This document shows positions 56,277 through 64,000 of a stretch of 64,000 nucleotides of DNA, piece after piece. The translations under genes and the position numbers were made by a program. The notes under the pieces were generated by a model. The model worked only from the letters and a program-made list of their open reading frames with translations. It did not search any database and was not told the DNA's origin. The stretch lies in assembly GCA_017996175.1 (NCBI GenBank), contig JAGOHK010000005.1, positions 1-64,000 of the forward strand, written 5' to 3'. Within the stretch, counting starts at the first letter, position 1; each line of letters opens with the position of its first letter. The stretch comes from Leptospiraceae bacterium. Its GTDB lineage: Bacteria > Spirochaetota > Leptospiria > Leptospirales > Leptospiraceae.

Positions 56277-56573
56277 TTAGTTGCCCAGAAACGAGTCTGC
56301 GATTTTTTCGGCAGTTTTTTCGATGATCTCTAATCCAATATTGTCATAATAGCCATTGGCAAGTTTAGATTTAATATCATTTACCTTTTCTACATCCATA
56401 CTATTTGGCAGAGACATTGTATGAGTAGTTATGGATTTGATGTCAGCTTTTAATTTTGCAGCATCTGAAATTTGCACATTATCATTTGATAGTAATTCGG
56501 AGCTTTTTTTGACAGGAGCAGTTTTTTTAGGCTCAAAAGCCGAACCAATACTTTTTATCTTATCTATTAACAT
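56277..56573 (-). CDS. flgM: FlgM-like anti-sigma-28 factor
   Basis: A 98-residue acidic-basic protein with a disordered-looking N-terminus and a C-terminal helix set VEKVNDIKSKLANGYYD then EKIADSFLGN, the sigma-28-binding pattern of FlgM. The QISDAAKLKADI element also fits. FlgM holds FliA until the hook is complete. It starts five bases after rsmI. FlgM is weakly conserved, so the call is moderate. Confidence 0.65.
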   Translation of the reverse strand: MLIDKIKSIGSAFEPKKTAPVKKSSELLSNDNVQISDAAKLKADIKSITTHTMSLPNSMDVEKVNDIKSKLANGYYDNIGLEIIEKTAEKIADSFLGN

Positions 56574-56578
56574 ATATG

Positions 56579-57307
56579 CTACCTCTCTCTGTATAGTGTA
56601 TCGGTTGAAGATGCTTTCTCTTTAGCGATTTTTTTCTTGTAATTATTTATTAATATCACAAACTCACCCTTGGGGTATATGTTTTCCTGGGTAATTTCCT
56701 CAGATTTATATAGTTTTATTTCTTCGTGCGCTTTAGTAATTTCCCGTCCTACCAAAACTTCAGTTCCGGGAAATAATTCCCTTACTATTTCTATAGTTGC
56801 CTTTACTTTATATACAGATTCATAGAATACTATTAATCCCTCCTTTTCAACATATTCTTCTAGCTCAAGTTTTTTACGATTCGGTTTTTCTGAAAGAAAT
56901 CCTAAAAAAAAAGTTGGATTCACTTGGAATCCGCAGACGGATAAAATAGCACTTAGAGCGCTTGGACCGGGAATTGGGACAATAGAAATTCCTTCTTTCC
57001 TAGCCTGTCTGACTAGACCGGCTCCTGGGTCTGAAATTCCAGGAGTTCCTGCATCGGAAATGTAAGCAAAATTCTTTCCCCCCTTTAGATCATCTATAAT
57101 CCACTTAAATGAATTTTCCTGACCTGCAAAAAGTGTTTTAGAAGGAGTTTTGATTCCAAGATGTTGGAGAAGTCTATACGAGTTTTTTGCATTTTCGCAG
57201 AGGATTAAATCTACCTCTTTTAAGATGCGAATAGCCCGAAGCGTTATGTCTTCTAGGTTTCCAATGGGAGTCGCGACTATAAATAAAGTTCCTCGTTCGG
57301 TTATCAT
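56579..57307 (-). CDS. rsmI: 16S rRNA (cytidine-1402-2'-O)-methyltransferase RsmI
   Basis: A 242-residue tetrapyrrole-methylase-fold enzyme. FIVATPIGNLEDITLRAI begins the protein, YISDAGTPGISDPG and PIPGPSALSAIL give the SAM site, and FYESVYKV is the substrate side. The usual EDTR motif after strand 2 is replaced by ENAK, an unusual substitution. ATG 57307 is used; an ATG at 57316 is three codons earlier. It overlaps the lipoprotein stop. Together with rsmH it would produce m4Cm1402. Confidence 0.85.
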   Translation of the reverse strand: MITERGTLFIVATPIGNLEDITLRAIRILKEVDLILCENAKNSYRLLQHLGIKTPSKTLFAGQENSFKWIIDDLKGGKNFAYISDAGTPGISDPGAGLVRQARKEGISIVPIPGPSALSAILSVCGFQVNPTFFLGFLSEKPNRKKLELEEYVEKEGLIVFYESVYKVKATIEIVRELFPGTEVLVGREITKAHEEIKLYKSEEITQENIYPKGEFVILINNYKKKIAKEKASSTDTLYRER

Positions 57308-58086
57308 CGGTTGCAAGAAATAGCAGGAGTTGCGTAAAGGTCAGTAGTAACTCCCGTAGGACATTCACAACCTGCTTTAGGTAAGCCTGTACTTTCCAGA
57401 ATCGTACAAGGGTTACAAAGAGTACCTACAGGACAAGTTTTCCTTGTTTCTATATCACATGCAGAGTTAGTACAAGTAGTAGGGTTGCAGCTACTTCCCG
57501 CCGGGCATTTACTTGGATCAACTCCCGCGCAAGCCGAAACAGGAAACGATGGGTTAGAGGACTGCTGTACATTACTTAAGACTGCCCTCAGCGTAAAGGT
57601 ATACATTTCACATTTTTGAAAATACTGGATTCCAGGTGGAGGAACACGCCATGCGATTTTACGTCGTTTGATATTCTCGGTTGAAGTGGAATTTTCGAGG
57701 GATAAATGTGGAAACGAAGGCAGAATTCCATTCTCGGAATAAATACTACTCGCTAGTCCTGTTTGCGTATCAATTAGAGTAGGAGTTTGGGTTGTGACAT
57801 ATAAATTGTATCCTATGAACTGTTGCTCGGTATTTGTGACAAAGTATTTTACGATGTACTCGGGTCTATTAGGATTGAAATAACCTAACCAATCATTTCC
57901 GGACGTTGGGATCTCTTCTGTTGGAATTACGCCAATAAGCTGTGGAACATTGATAGGGTTTGTAAGAAACATCAAAGGAGATAACACTGTCGGTGTATCA
58001 GTATTCGTACCGCATGTAGATATAAATAAAGATAGAATTCCGAAAAGAAACAATATTTGGATTAACCTAGGGTAATTTTTAATCAT
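57304..58086 (-). CDS. Cys-rich lipoprotein, hypothetical
   Basis: About 260 residues. The signal ends FISTC (lipid Cys) and the ATG at 58086 has an ideal GGAGG site; an ATG at 58098 is in frame. The mature domain has beta-rich segments (PQLIGVIPTEEIPTSGNDWLG). The C-terminal 80 residues contain about 14 Cys in CPAGSSCNPTTC-like repeats, reminiscent of disulphide knots. It looks like a Leptospira surface or periplasmic lipoprotein. It opens the downstream operon. Confidence 0.75.
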   Translation of the reverse strand: MIKNYPRLIQILFLFGILSLFISTCGTNTDTPTVLSPLMFLTNPINVPQLIGVIPTEEIPTSGNDWLGYFNPNRPEYIVKYFVTNTEQQFIGYNLYVTTQTPTLIDTQTGLASSIYSENGILPSFPHLSLENSTSTENIKRRKIAWRVPPPGIQYFQKCEMYTFTLRAVLSNVQQSSNPSFPVSACAGVDPSKCPAGSSCNPTTCTNSACDIETRKTCPVGTLCNPCTILESTGLPKAGCECPTGVTTDLYATPAISCNR

Positions 58087-58178
58087 GGTTTCCTCCATTT
58101 TTCAAATTACGTATAAAAGCCAAACAAAAAACAAGTTTTTTTGTTTTCAATTCAAAGTATGTATATGAATATAATTTT

Positions 58179-58859
58179 ATGAAAAGTAATACAAGTATTT
58201 CTATAGTTGTAGCATTAATCTTAGTCCTAATCGGATACTTCGCTTTTTCTCCAGATGATAAAAAGAAGAAAAAAGCAGAATCTAAAAAACTAAGTATGCT
58301 TCTCAGTGGTGGCGGAAGTGATTCGGACGGTTCTGTATCCGAAAAAAAAAGAGGACAACGGAATAACGATGCTTCGGTCTTCGATGGTGAGTTTATGAAA
58401 ACAGGCGTTTCTTTTCCTGAGGAAGAAGTAAATGCAAATTCGTCGGGCGAAAAAGGGGAAATTCCAATTAATCCACAAACTGGTAAACCTTGGGAAGAAG
58501 ACGCGATGCAGCAATTCGAGGATTTAAGGAAACAATTTACGAATAATGATCTGATTCCACGTCGGATGACTCGGGTAGAAAAGGAAAAACAAGTTCAGTT
58601 ACAGGATAAATGGAATAAGGCGCAAAATGCAGTCAATAGCGGTACTTTTACCCGTGACGATTTAGATACACATTTTTCTCATCAGAAAAAAGTCGTAGAG
58701 GACAGGTTGCAAATTATCGAATACTTGATTGAGTCGCAAAAAGAAGATGGAGAAGCAGATAAAGATGGACAGTTCCAAAAAATTCTAGATGGAACCAAAG
58801 ATCAAATGAGGCAATTAGATGCGCAGAAAGCTGAACTGGAAAAGAAATTAGGCGGGTAA
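58179..58859 (+). CDS. Membrane-anchored hypothetical protein
   Basis: A 226-residue protein with one N-terminal membrane helix (ISIVVALILVLIGYFAF) followed by a Lys-rich stop-transfer, a disordered Ser/Gly stretch, and a helical, charged C-terminus from about residue 120 likely to form coiled coil. Not recognised. It is divergent from the lipoprotein gene. Confidence 0.65.
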   Translation: MKSNTSISIVVALILVLIGYFAFSPDDKKKKKAESKKLSMLLSGGGSDSDGSVSEKKRGQRNNDASVFDGEFMKTGVSFPEEEVNANSSGEKGEIPINPQTGKPWEEDAMQQFEDLRKQFTNNDLIPRRMTRVEKEKQVQLQDKWNKAQNAVNSGTFTRDDLDTHFSHQKKVVEDRLQIIEYLIESQKEDGEADKDGQFQKILDGTKDQMRQLDAQKAELEKKLGG

Positions 58860-58899
58860 ACAATATTTGTCCCGTTTTTATTATTACCTAGAAATATAG

Positions 58900-59346
58900 T
58901 CACTTTTGCTTTTTGGGTATAGCTCGCACATTTGACTTTATGGTATTTGATATTTCCATGGAAGTTTGATTTGCTAAAATTTTAGATAAATCAAGGAGGT
59001 TTCCTAGTGGTCTTAGTGCTTCTAGGAATTCTGCAATTTCTTTCGTTTCAACTTTTTCGAGTTGTGCAGTAATTTTTAATAGAAATTCATTTAATGGATT
59101 CTTTTTTAACGTATCTCCGATTTTTCTATCAATGGAATTTAATTCATTTTGCCTTATTGCTATTTCAGCGAGTAGAATGCTCTTTCTAATCAGCAAATCA
59201 TTGATTTTTTTTCCACCTTCAATTGTATCTGAAATGTCTTTTATGCCCTTCGTTGTAGCATTTTTTGCATCATCGATAATGTTACTTTTTTTAGATTTAG
59301 TTTTGGTTGTCAGTTTATTAGTGGGATATCGAGGAGAATTCGGCAT
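58900..59346 (-). CDS. Small helical hypothetical protein
   Basis: A 148-residue basic protein with a long helical centre (IDDAKNATTKGIKDISDTIE, then QNELNSIDRKIGDTLKK). No signal, membrane segment or recognised domain. It is downstream of flgF on the same strand with a 31-base gap, so it may belong to a flagellar or envelope operon. Confidence 0.55.
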   Translation of the reverse strand: MPNSPRYPTNKLTTKTKSKKSNIIDDAKNATTKGIKDISDTIEGGKKINDLLIRKSILLAEIAIRQNELNSIDRKIGDTLKKNPLNEFLLKITAQLEKVETKEIAEFLEALRPLGNLLDLSKILANQTSMEISNTIKSNVRAIPKKQK

Positions 59347-59377
59347 TACACTGTTTCGGGTAATGAGTAAGTAGAAG

Positions 59378-60247
59378 TTATCTACTTACCTCATTGATTA
59401 ATCTTCCTAAAAGTGAATCATGGGTTTGGATTGCTTTTTGGTTTGCCTCATAGGCGCGGTTAACTTCAATCATCTCCACCATTTCTGTAACAACTTGAAC
59501 GTTAGACGCTTCCAAGTAGCCTTGTAAAACTTCCGGACCTTCTAGTTCATCCCGAAATGGTCTTGGCTCACCTGACTCAGGAGTATCTACATAAAAAGAA
59601 TCTCCTTCTTTATCTAAGTGTCGCGGATTTTCTACAGTTCGGATTTTTAATTTATCCAGAAGAACAGGATTTTTATAGCGATTGTGTTCGGCACTTGTAA
59701 GACCTTCGCGCGGATCATTTCCAATATCCGCATTCATAAAAACTTCCCCATTTTCTTTTACTAGGAAATTTGCGCGAGTTACTTTGATGGGACCATTTTC
59801 CCCAAGAAGAGGAAAACCTTGCGGAGTAACTAAGTAGCCGTTATTGTCCAATACAAATGCACCACTTCGGGTCAATCTTTCTCCACGATTGGTCATCACG
59901 GAAAAGAAAGCTGGTTTTTCTGCACCCGGTTTGTCATTTAACATGAGGTCAAATGGGTTTTCGGATTTTTTAACTGCACCTTGTTCGAAGCGAGTATAGA
60001 CTTCGTTGACTTCTCCGCCTAATCCTAGTTTGCCAACTACAGGAGCTGTATCGAAAGAGCCCATTGGAACTTTTCCCACACCGTCTTCATCGTAACGATG
60101 GATTAACATCTCAGGGAATGTTTTGAAAAGGGTTGTATCTCGCTTAAATGCAGTTTTGTCCACATTTGCTAGGTTGTTCGCGATCACGTCCATTCTAGTT
60201 TGTTGAATTGCCATTCCACTTGCGCCTGTATATATTCCTCTGAGCAT
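59378..60247 (-). CDS. flgF: Flagellar basal-body rod protein FlgF
   Basis: A 289-residue rod/hook-family protein. The N-terminal [22 protein letters not shown] and [12 protein letters not shown] (compare ANxNTxGFK), a central part, and the C-terminal [30 protein letters not shown] are the family ends. FlgF and FlgG are hard to separate; the length and [17 protein letters not shown] region fit spirochaetal FlgF. It forms the proximal rod of the periplasmic flagellum. No adjacent flgG is seen. AGAGG precedes the ATG. Confidence 0.82.
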   Translation of the reverse strand: MLRGIYTGASGMAIQQTRMDVIANNLANVDKTAFKRDTTLFKTFPEMLIHRYDEDGVGKVPMGSFDTAPVVGKLGLGGEVNEVYTRFEQGAVKKSENPFDLMLNDKPGAEKPAFFSVMTNRGERLTRSGAFVLDNNGYLVTPQGFPLLGENGPIKVTRANFLVKENGEVFMNADIGNDPREGLTSAEHNRYKNPVLLDKLKIRTVENPRHLDKEGDSFYVDTPESGEPRPFRDELEGPEVLQGYLEASNVQVVTEMVEMIEVNRAYEANQKAIQTHDSLLGRLINEVSR

Positions 60248-60274
60248 AATTACCTCTATAGAGTTTATCGAACA

Positions 60275-60305
60275 ACTATAGAAAATTTTGAGTAAAATTT
60301 GTCAA
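60275..60305 (-). promoter_or_regulatory. Candidate flgF promoter
   Basis: On the minus strand TTGACA (60300-60305) is followed after a 19-base spacer by TATAGT (60275-60280). It is about 28 bases before the flgF ATG. The spacer is longer than ideal. Confidence 0.4.
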
Positions 60306-60395
60306 AACTGCAAAAGAAAGTGTTTTTACTATTCTCTCTAAACTGGAATAATAAAATTTCCTTTTAGGAAAACTAGGAAACCCAAAACTATCCGA

Positions 60396-61277
60396 ATGAG
60401 TAGGGTGTTATTTGCTGATTTGGTGTTACTTCTTTTGAATGTGCTTTGGGGCTACTGTTTCATTTTAATCAAACAATTATTGGTCGAAATCTCTCCTTTT
60501 TACTTACTTTCTTTTCGATTTTTAATCGCTGCTTTTATCCTTTTACCTTTTCAAATTGGTAGTTTGAAGCATATATCACCTAGAGAACTCCTATATTTTA
60601 GTAGCTGCGGGCTTGCCCTTGGGTTAGGGTTTATTTTGCAGACCAAGGGAATGACAACAACAGACCCTGGCAAATCGGGTGTTATCACTGGAACGCTTGT
60701 TGTATTTGTGCCTTTTATCCACTATTTTTGGACGGGTAACCGTTTGGGATGGCAAACAATCTTCGGAACAATTCTTACCTTTGTCGGACTTTATTTTATT
60801 TCTCTCGATGGTCTCGATGATCTAACAGAAGTCAATACTGGAGATTTATTTCTATTAGCCGGTGCAATGGTTTATGCTTTCCATGTTGTGATTGTGGATC
60901 GTACTCTTGTTAGCATTGAAAAACCGAATCCGATTTTACTTGCCCAAATACAACTGTTTATCGTTGGGTTAATGAGTCTTATTCCCGCAATTTGGCAAGA
61001 TCGAGTTCCAAATTCTTTTAGTAATTTTGCTATTTACGGAGTTCTATTTCTTGCAATCTTTGGAAGCCTTGTCGCGTATATTGTTCAAATGTGGGCGCAA
61101 AAATTTTCTCCCGCTCCTCATGTTGGAGTGATTCTTTCTACTGAAGCAGTATTTGCATGTATTTTTTCCTATTTTATATTTGGGGAAAAATTTACCCTAT
61201 TCATGTGGATCGGCGCTATTTTAGTCTTAGCCGGAATTTTAATTACGCAGGGAATTTTTCGTTTTAAGAGAGACTGA
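60396..61277 (+). CDS. EamA/DMT-family transporter
   Basis: A 293-residue protein with about ten helices and the duplicated EamA layout: the first half LLLNVLWGYCFILIKQLL, the second GDLFLLAGAMVYAFHVVIV, and a C-terminal helix set (LSTEAVFACIFSYFIFGE and IGAILVLAGILITQ). DMT transporters export amino acids, drugs or metabolites across the inner membrane. Substrate unknown. A nucleotide-cyclase remnant begins at its stop codon. Confidence 0.85.
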   Translation: MSRVLFADLVLLLLNVLWGYCFILIKQLLVEISPFYLLSFRFLIAAFILLPFQIGSLKHISPRELLYFSSCGLALGLGFILQTKGMTTTDPGKSGVITGTLVVFVPFIHYFWTGNRLGWQTIFGTILTFVGLYFISLDGLDDLTEVNTGDLFLLAGAMVYAFHVVIVDRTLVSIEKPNPILLAQIQLFIVGLMSLIPAIWQDRVPNSFSNFAIYGVLFLAIFGSLVAYIVQMWAQKFSPAPHVGVILSTEAVFACIFSYFIFGEKFTLFMWIGAILVLAGILITQGIFRFKRD

Positions 61278-61498
61278 CTGTAAACACTGCAAGCAGGATG
61301 GAATCTAGTGGAACTCCATGAAAGATTAATATCAGTTATGCGACGTATGAACTAGTGAAAGATTTTTTTGATTGCGAATACCGTGTTGAGGTAGATGCAA
61401 AAAACAAAGGAAAAATCAAGATGTATTATTTATATCGAATCAGTCCAGAATTCTCGAATGATAGAGAAGGATTGGTTCCAAATGAAAAGTTTAGGTAA
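61277..61498 (+). pseudogene. Remnant of a class III adenylate/guanylate cyclase catalytic domain
   Basis: In one frame from 61277, TVNTASRMESSGTP (a nucleotide-cyclase metal/substrate-side motif) is followed by a TGA at 61319-61321 where GGA (Gly) is expected. The frame then continues KINISYATYELVKDFFDCEY, the KGKIKMYYLYRI strand and PNEKFR, ending in TAA. This is the C-terminus of class III cyclases. The rest of the catalytic domain is missing upstream, replaced by the EamA gene. It is not translated as a full enzyme. Confidence 0.75.
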
Positions 61499-61592
61499 GT
61501 CTAAAACTTATCTTAAGCACTCTGAATATTTACTGTAAATGAAGTTATTAAAATTGCTAGAATATGAATGTCCATTTGTTTTCTCCTAAAAA

Positions 61593-62180
61593 TTATTTTC
61601 TAATGCTGGTTGTGGTTAATGAAAGTTTTTCGAAGCTAGTGAGGAAAAAATAAAATAACTTTAGTAAGTCAATAAATTCCCTATTAATTTCGATTATAGC
61701 GTAACTTGTTAGAATCATTTCAAAACCAATTATCTCAATCGAAAAGTTATTTTGTGAAATTAGGTCTTTCGATAAATCTGGGATATTTAATATTTGAGAA
61801 GGTAGTCTTTCTGTATCACTTTTAATAAAAAATTTTTCCTCTAAATTTTTGTTTTCACAAATTCCTTGGAGCGACTTGTTAAAAATTCCGCTCTTGGAAT
61901 TATAAACTTTTTTGTCTTGAACAAGGAGATAATTCTCCTTTGGGTTGTAAATTGGACTTTTTATTTTGAGTTGTAATTCTTTTTCTAAATAACCTTCATA
62001 GATAGCTTCTACGGAAACAGGTTTGTCATTTAATAATCCTCTAATGATTGGTCTTTCTAATGGATCATGAATTAGAGAAAATAAATAGTTGTTCTTTGAG
62101 GCGAACCTTTTCCAACTTTCCCATTTACTTCCCTCTTTAGAGTTAAATAGAACTAGAAATAATTTATTTTGTAGCATCAT
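61593..62180 (-). CDS. Hypothetical protein
   Basis: A 195-residue protein, not recognised. It has mixed alpha-beta character (ESWKRFASKNNYLFSLI, RPIIRGLLNDKPVSVEAIYE) and a hydrophobic C-terminal helix (LLKLFYFFLTSFEKL) that may be membrane-associated. No signal peptide. It is separated from the downstream cyclase remnant by 95 bases. Confidence 0.55.
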   Translation of the reverse strand: MMLQNKLFLVLFNSKEGSKWESWKRFASKNNYLFSLIHDPLERPIIRGLLNDKPVSVEAIYEGYLEKELQLKIKSPIYNPKENYLLVQDKKVYNSKSGIFNKSLQGICENKNLEEKFFIKSDTERLPSQILNIPDLSKDLISQNNFSIEIIGFEMILTSYAIIEINREFIDLLKLFYFFLTSFEKLSLTTTSIRK

Positions 62181-62230
62181 GGAAATATATTTCCATAGCA
62201 GTAAATTTAATCAATAATTTTTTGACAAAA

Positions 62231-63244
62231 TTAAATTAATTTTCTAAAAAATTGCAGGAGTATAAAATTTAACCATTTTCCATCGGGTATTTCCTCTGTT
62301 TTCCGAGTAATAAAGCCTACATGCCCACCGGTTTCGGTGAGAATTGGAGTGAGGGAAGGAATTTTTTTCCAATGAATACTTCGGAATGTATCTGGCGGAA
62401 TTAAAGGATCATCCATTGCATGAATCACAATTCCCTTCGTTTTGATTTTATGAATAAAGTGGATGCTTGAATTATGTTTGTAATAATCGAGTGCGCCTTT
62501 ATAATCGAAGAGCGGTGCTGTAACCAAATCATCAAAGTCAAACATTGTTTTTGCATTATAAGCATTTTGCTTTATCTCTTTAGATGCCATTAAAACCCCT
62601 CGTTTGAACTTGTCTTTAAAAGAATCTAAAAATACTCTTCTGTAAAAAAGTCCCGCAGGTGAGTCGATGTACTCACAGGCTCTTTTTAAATCAAGAGGCG
62701 GAGATACTGCCGAAAAAAATTTAGATCGTATCGTTCTTTTTTCTCCAAAGTATTTTAAAATTATATTTGCTGAAAGTGAAAACCCACAAAGTATAATCTT
62801 TTTAGAATAATGCCTGTATACATGATTTTCGATGAGAGCCACATCATCTGTTTTCCCCGCGTTATAACCTTTTTTGGATAAACCCTCTCCTTTTCCACAA
62901 CCTCTCTGGTTAACACGTATTACCCCGTAACCGTTAAGGAGTGCAGCCTCAGCTAACGAAACAATATAATGGCTGTCCGAGGTTCCTTCCATTCCGTGAA
63001 ATAAAACCATATAGTATCCATTGTAAGACACCGCTTTTTTATCTGTCTTAGAGAGAGGAGGATTGTGATCCAGCCATAGAAAGTCTCCACTTTCATCTTT
63101 TGTTTTTAAGATGATTACATCTGACTCATACTTTGTTTTTAAATTATTTTTAGGTGGGAATATGGTCGTGAAAATTGTTTGGACATGATTATTGTTTAAA
63201 AACTTGGGAGGGTGTAGATTTGTTACTTCAGTATTTCCGTCCAT
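62231..63244 (-). CDS. YheT-like alpha/beta hydrolase
   Basis: A 337-residue hydrolase. VLFHGMEGTSDSHYIVSLA begins the core, RVNQRGCGKGEG matches the YheT/EMB8 family, and the nucleophile elbow is GFSLSAN where the family usually has GFSLGAN. Asp in AMDDPLIP and His in GGHVGF complete the triad. Substrates are probably esters; function unknown. Its start overlaps the preceding gene by 22 bases. Confidence 0.82.
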   Translation of the reverse strand: MDGNTEVTNLHPPKFLNNNHVQTIFTTIFPPKNNLKTKYESDVIILKTKDESGDFLWLDHNPPLSKTDKKAVSYNGYYMVLFHGMEGTSDSHYIVSLAEAALLNGYGVIRVNQRGCGKGEGLSKKGYNAGKTDDVALIENHVYRHYSKKIILCGFSLSANIILKYFGEKRTIRSKFFSAVSPPLDLKRACEYIDSPAGLFYRRVFLDSFKDKFKRGVLMASKEIKQNAYNAKTMFDFDDLVTAPLFDYKGALDYYKHNSSIHFIHKIKTKGIVIHAMDDPLIPPDTFRSIHWKKIPSLTPILTETGGHVGFITRKTEEIPDGKWLNFILLQFFRKLI

Positions 63245-63558
63245 TCGTCTACTTCTTCTTTATTAAAATATTTTTTCTCTTTCAGAAATTTCAAGAAATT
63301 CTTTAACATAATCTTAGACTTTTGTATCAGCTCTTCGAAATTATCAAAATTATCTTCTAAATAAAAATGTAAAAAATCATCTACTTCGTACTGTGTAAAA
63401 TCTTCTAAAAGAATCGCTTCTGGGGATTCATCATCCTCATCTTGAAATAAAAAAGAGAGATAATTTAAGATGAGTACAATTATCTCTCCATCTTCTTGTC
63501 TTTGTGTGTGATCTAAATAAAGTCTAAATACACTTTCTAATTCTTGGTTATTGGACAT
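63223..63558 (-). CDS. Small acidic hypothetical protein
   Basis: A 111-residue, strongly acidic protein with helical segments ([40 protein letters not shown]). Not recognised; it lacks known domains. It overlaps both clpP (11 bases) and the hydrolase gene (22 bases), so the three genes form one operon. Confidence 0.65.
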   Translation of the reverse strand: MSNNQELESVFRLYLDHTQRQEDGEIIVLILNYLSFLFQDEDDESPEAILLEDFTQYEVDDFLHFYLEDNFDNFEELIQKSKIMLKNFLKFLKEKKYFNKEEVDEWTEILK

Positions 63559-64000
63559 GAATCGAAGTTGCGAGTGCGTCTACTATTCCATACTCAATTG
63601 CTTCACTAGCAGTCATATAATAATCTCTATCTGTATCTTGTGCGATTTTTTCGAGAGGTTGACTACATGCTTCTGCGAGAATTTTATTCAAAAGCTCTTT
63701 CGTTTTTTTAATTTCATTTGCGTGGATTCGAATGTCGGTAGCAGGGGCAACAATTTGTCCACCTATACTTGGTTGGTGAATCATTACTTTTCCACTAGGA
63801 TAAATAAATCTTCTACCTTTTTCTCCAGCGCATAATAGGAGTGAGCCCATAGAAGCCGCCATTCCCATACAAACAGTCGCAACTGGCGAAGAAATCATTT
63901 TCATCGTATCATAAATAGTCATTCCAGAGGTAATTACTCCACCAGGGCTATTGATATAAAATGTGATTTCTTTTCCTGGATCAATCATTTCTAAATACAT
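63548..64000 (-). CDS. clpP: ATP-dependent Clp protease subunit ClpP, 3' part (5' end off window)
   Basis: A serine protease of the cytoplasmic ClpXP/ClpAP complex. YINSPGG begins the visible part, the catalytic Ser is in MGMAASMGS, His in MIHQPSIGG and Asp in [17 protein letters not shown], so the triad is complete. Only about 150 residues are visible; the N-terminus lies beyond base 64000, and the Met at that position is not necessarily the real start. It leads the downstream small-protein and hydrolase genes. Confidence 0.95.
   Translation of the reverse strand: MYLEMIDPGKEITFYINSPGGVITSGMTIYDTMKMISSPVATVCMGMAASMGSLLLCAGEKGRRFIYPSGKVMIHQPSIGGQIVAPATDIRIHANEIKKTKELLNKILAEACSQPLEKIAQDTDRDYYMTASEAIEYGIVDALATSIHVQ

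Overview
This AT-rich window looks like chromosomal DNA from a spirochaete of the order Leptospirales, most likely family Leptospiraceae. The evidence is two DUF1564-type proteins (one broken) and a DUF1577 protein, both families I know mainly from Leptospira. Supporting evidence is many small lipoproteins with relaxed lipoboxes, a DUF115 motility-associated protein, FlgF and FlgM-like flagellar genes, and a short SMC. No rRNA, phage, insertion sequence or CRISPR array is visible. Functional calls rest on motifs and family knowledge read by eye, not on database searches.

Layout. 1-9880 (minus): an edge-truncated, frameshifted DUF1564 gene and a PaaI-like thioesterase, then a division/cell-wall cluster transcribed as Ppx-like lipoprotein, rsmH, ftsL-like, murE, mraY, ftsW, murG, murC. 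ftsI is absent from its usual place. 9881-15151: a conserved hypothetical, a decayed lipoprotein gene, an alpha/beta hydrolase, an SDR, an rRNA methyltransferase-like gene and asnS. 15287-18288 (minus): DUF1564 and the cobalamin nucleotide-loop genes cobT-cobS-cobC. 18335-24893: exported proteins, a radical SAM protein with unusual cysteine spacing, and the run proA-nadD-yqeK.

24894-28039 is the most accessory-looking stretch. A long inverted repeat precedes an AAA/OLD-like ATPase gene overlapping a PIN-like nuclease gene, followed by REP-like repeats and a lipoprotein. It resembles a two-gene defence or toxin module. 28040-35140 holds a cobalamin adenosyltransferase, a POT transporter, a MORN lipoprotein, cysK, a trans-sulfuration enzyme, a J-domain protein and thiL. 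35141-42695 holds a gene-poor stretch, DUF115, and smc-thiG-thiH. 42706-50050 holds a Cys-rich secreted protein, one tRNA-Met(CAT), hemB with an acetoacetate-decarboxylase-like gene and a hybrid histidine kinase, a lipoprotein-DUF4105 pair and a polytopic membrane protein.

50027-58086 (minus) is a long apparent operon: lipoprotein, rsmI-like, flgM-like, a degenerate iron-alcohol-dehydrogenase homologue, bactofilin, recJ, an HDAC-family deacetylase, DUF1577, and a receiver-SpoIIE protein with a degraded phosphatase domain. 58179-64000 holds two hypotheticals, flgF, an EamA transporter, the remnant of a class III nucleotide cyclase, another hypothetical, and a clpP-led operon cut by the window edge.

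The main items for a second look are the ATPase-PIN module, two apparent pseudoenzymes that have lost catalytic metal ligands, the short-hinged SMC, the J-domain protein, and three decayed genes.
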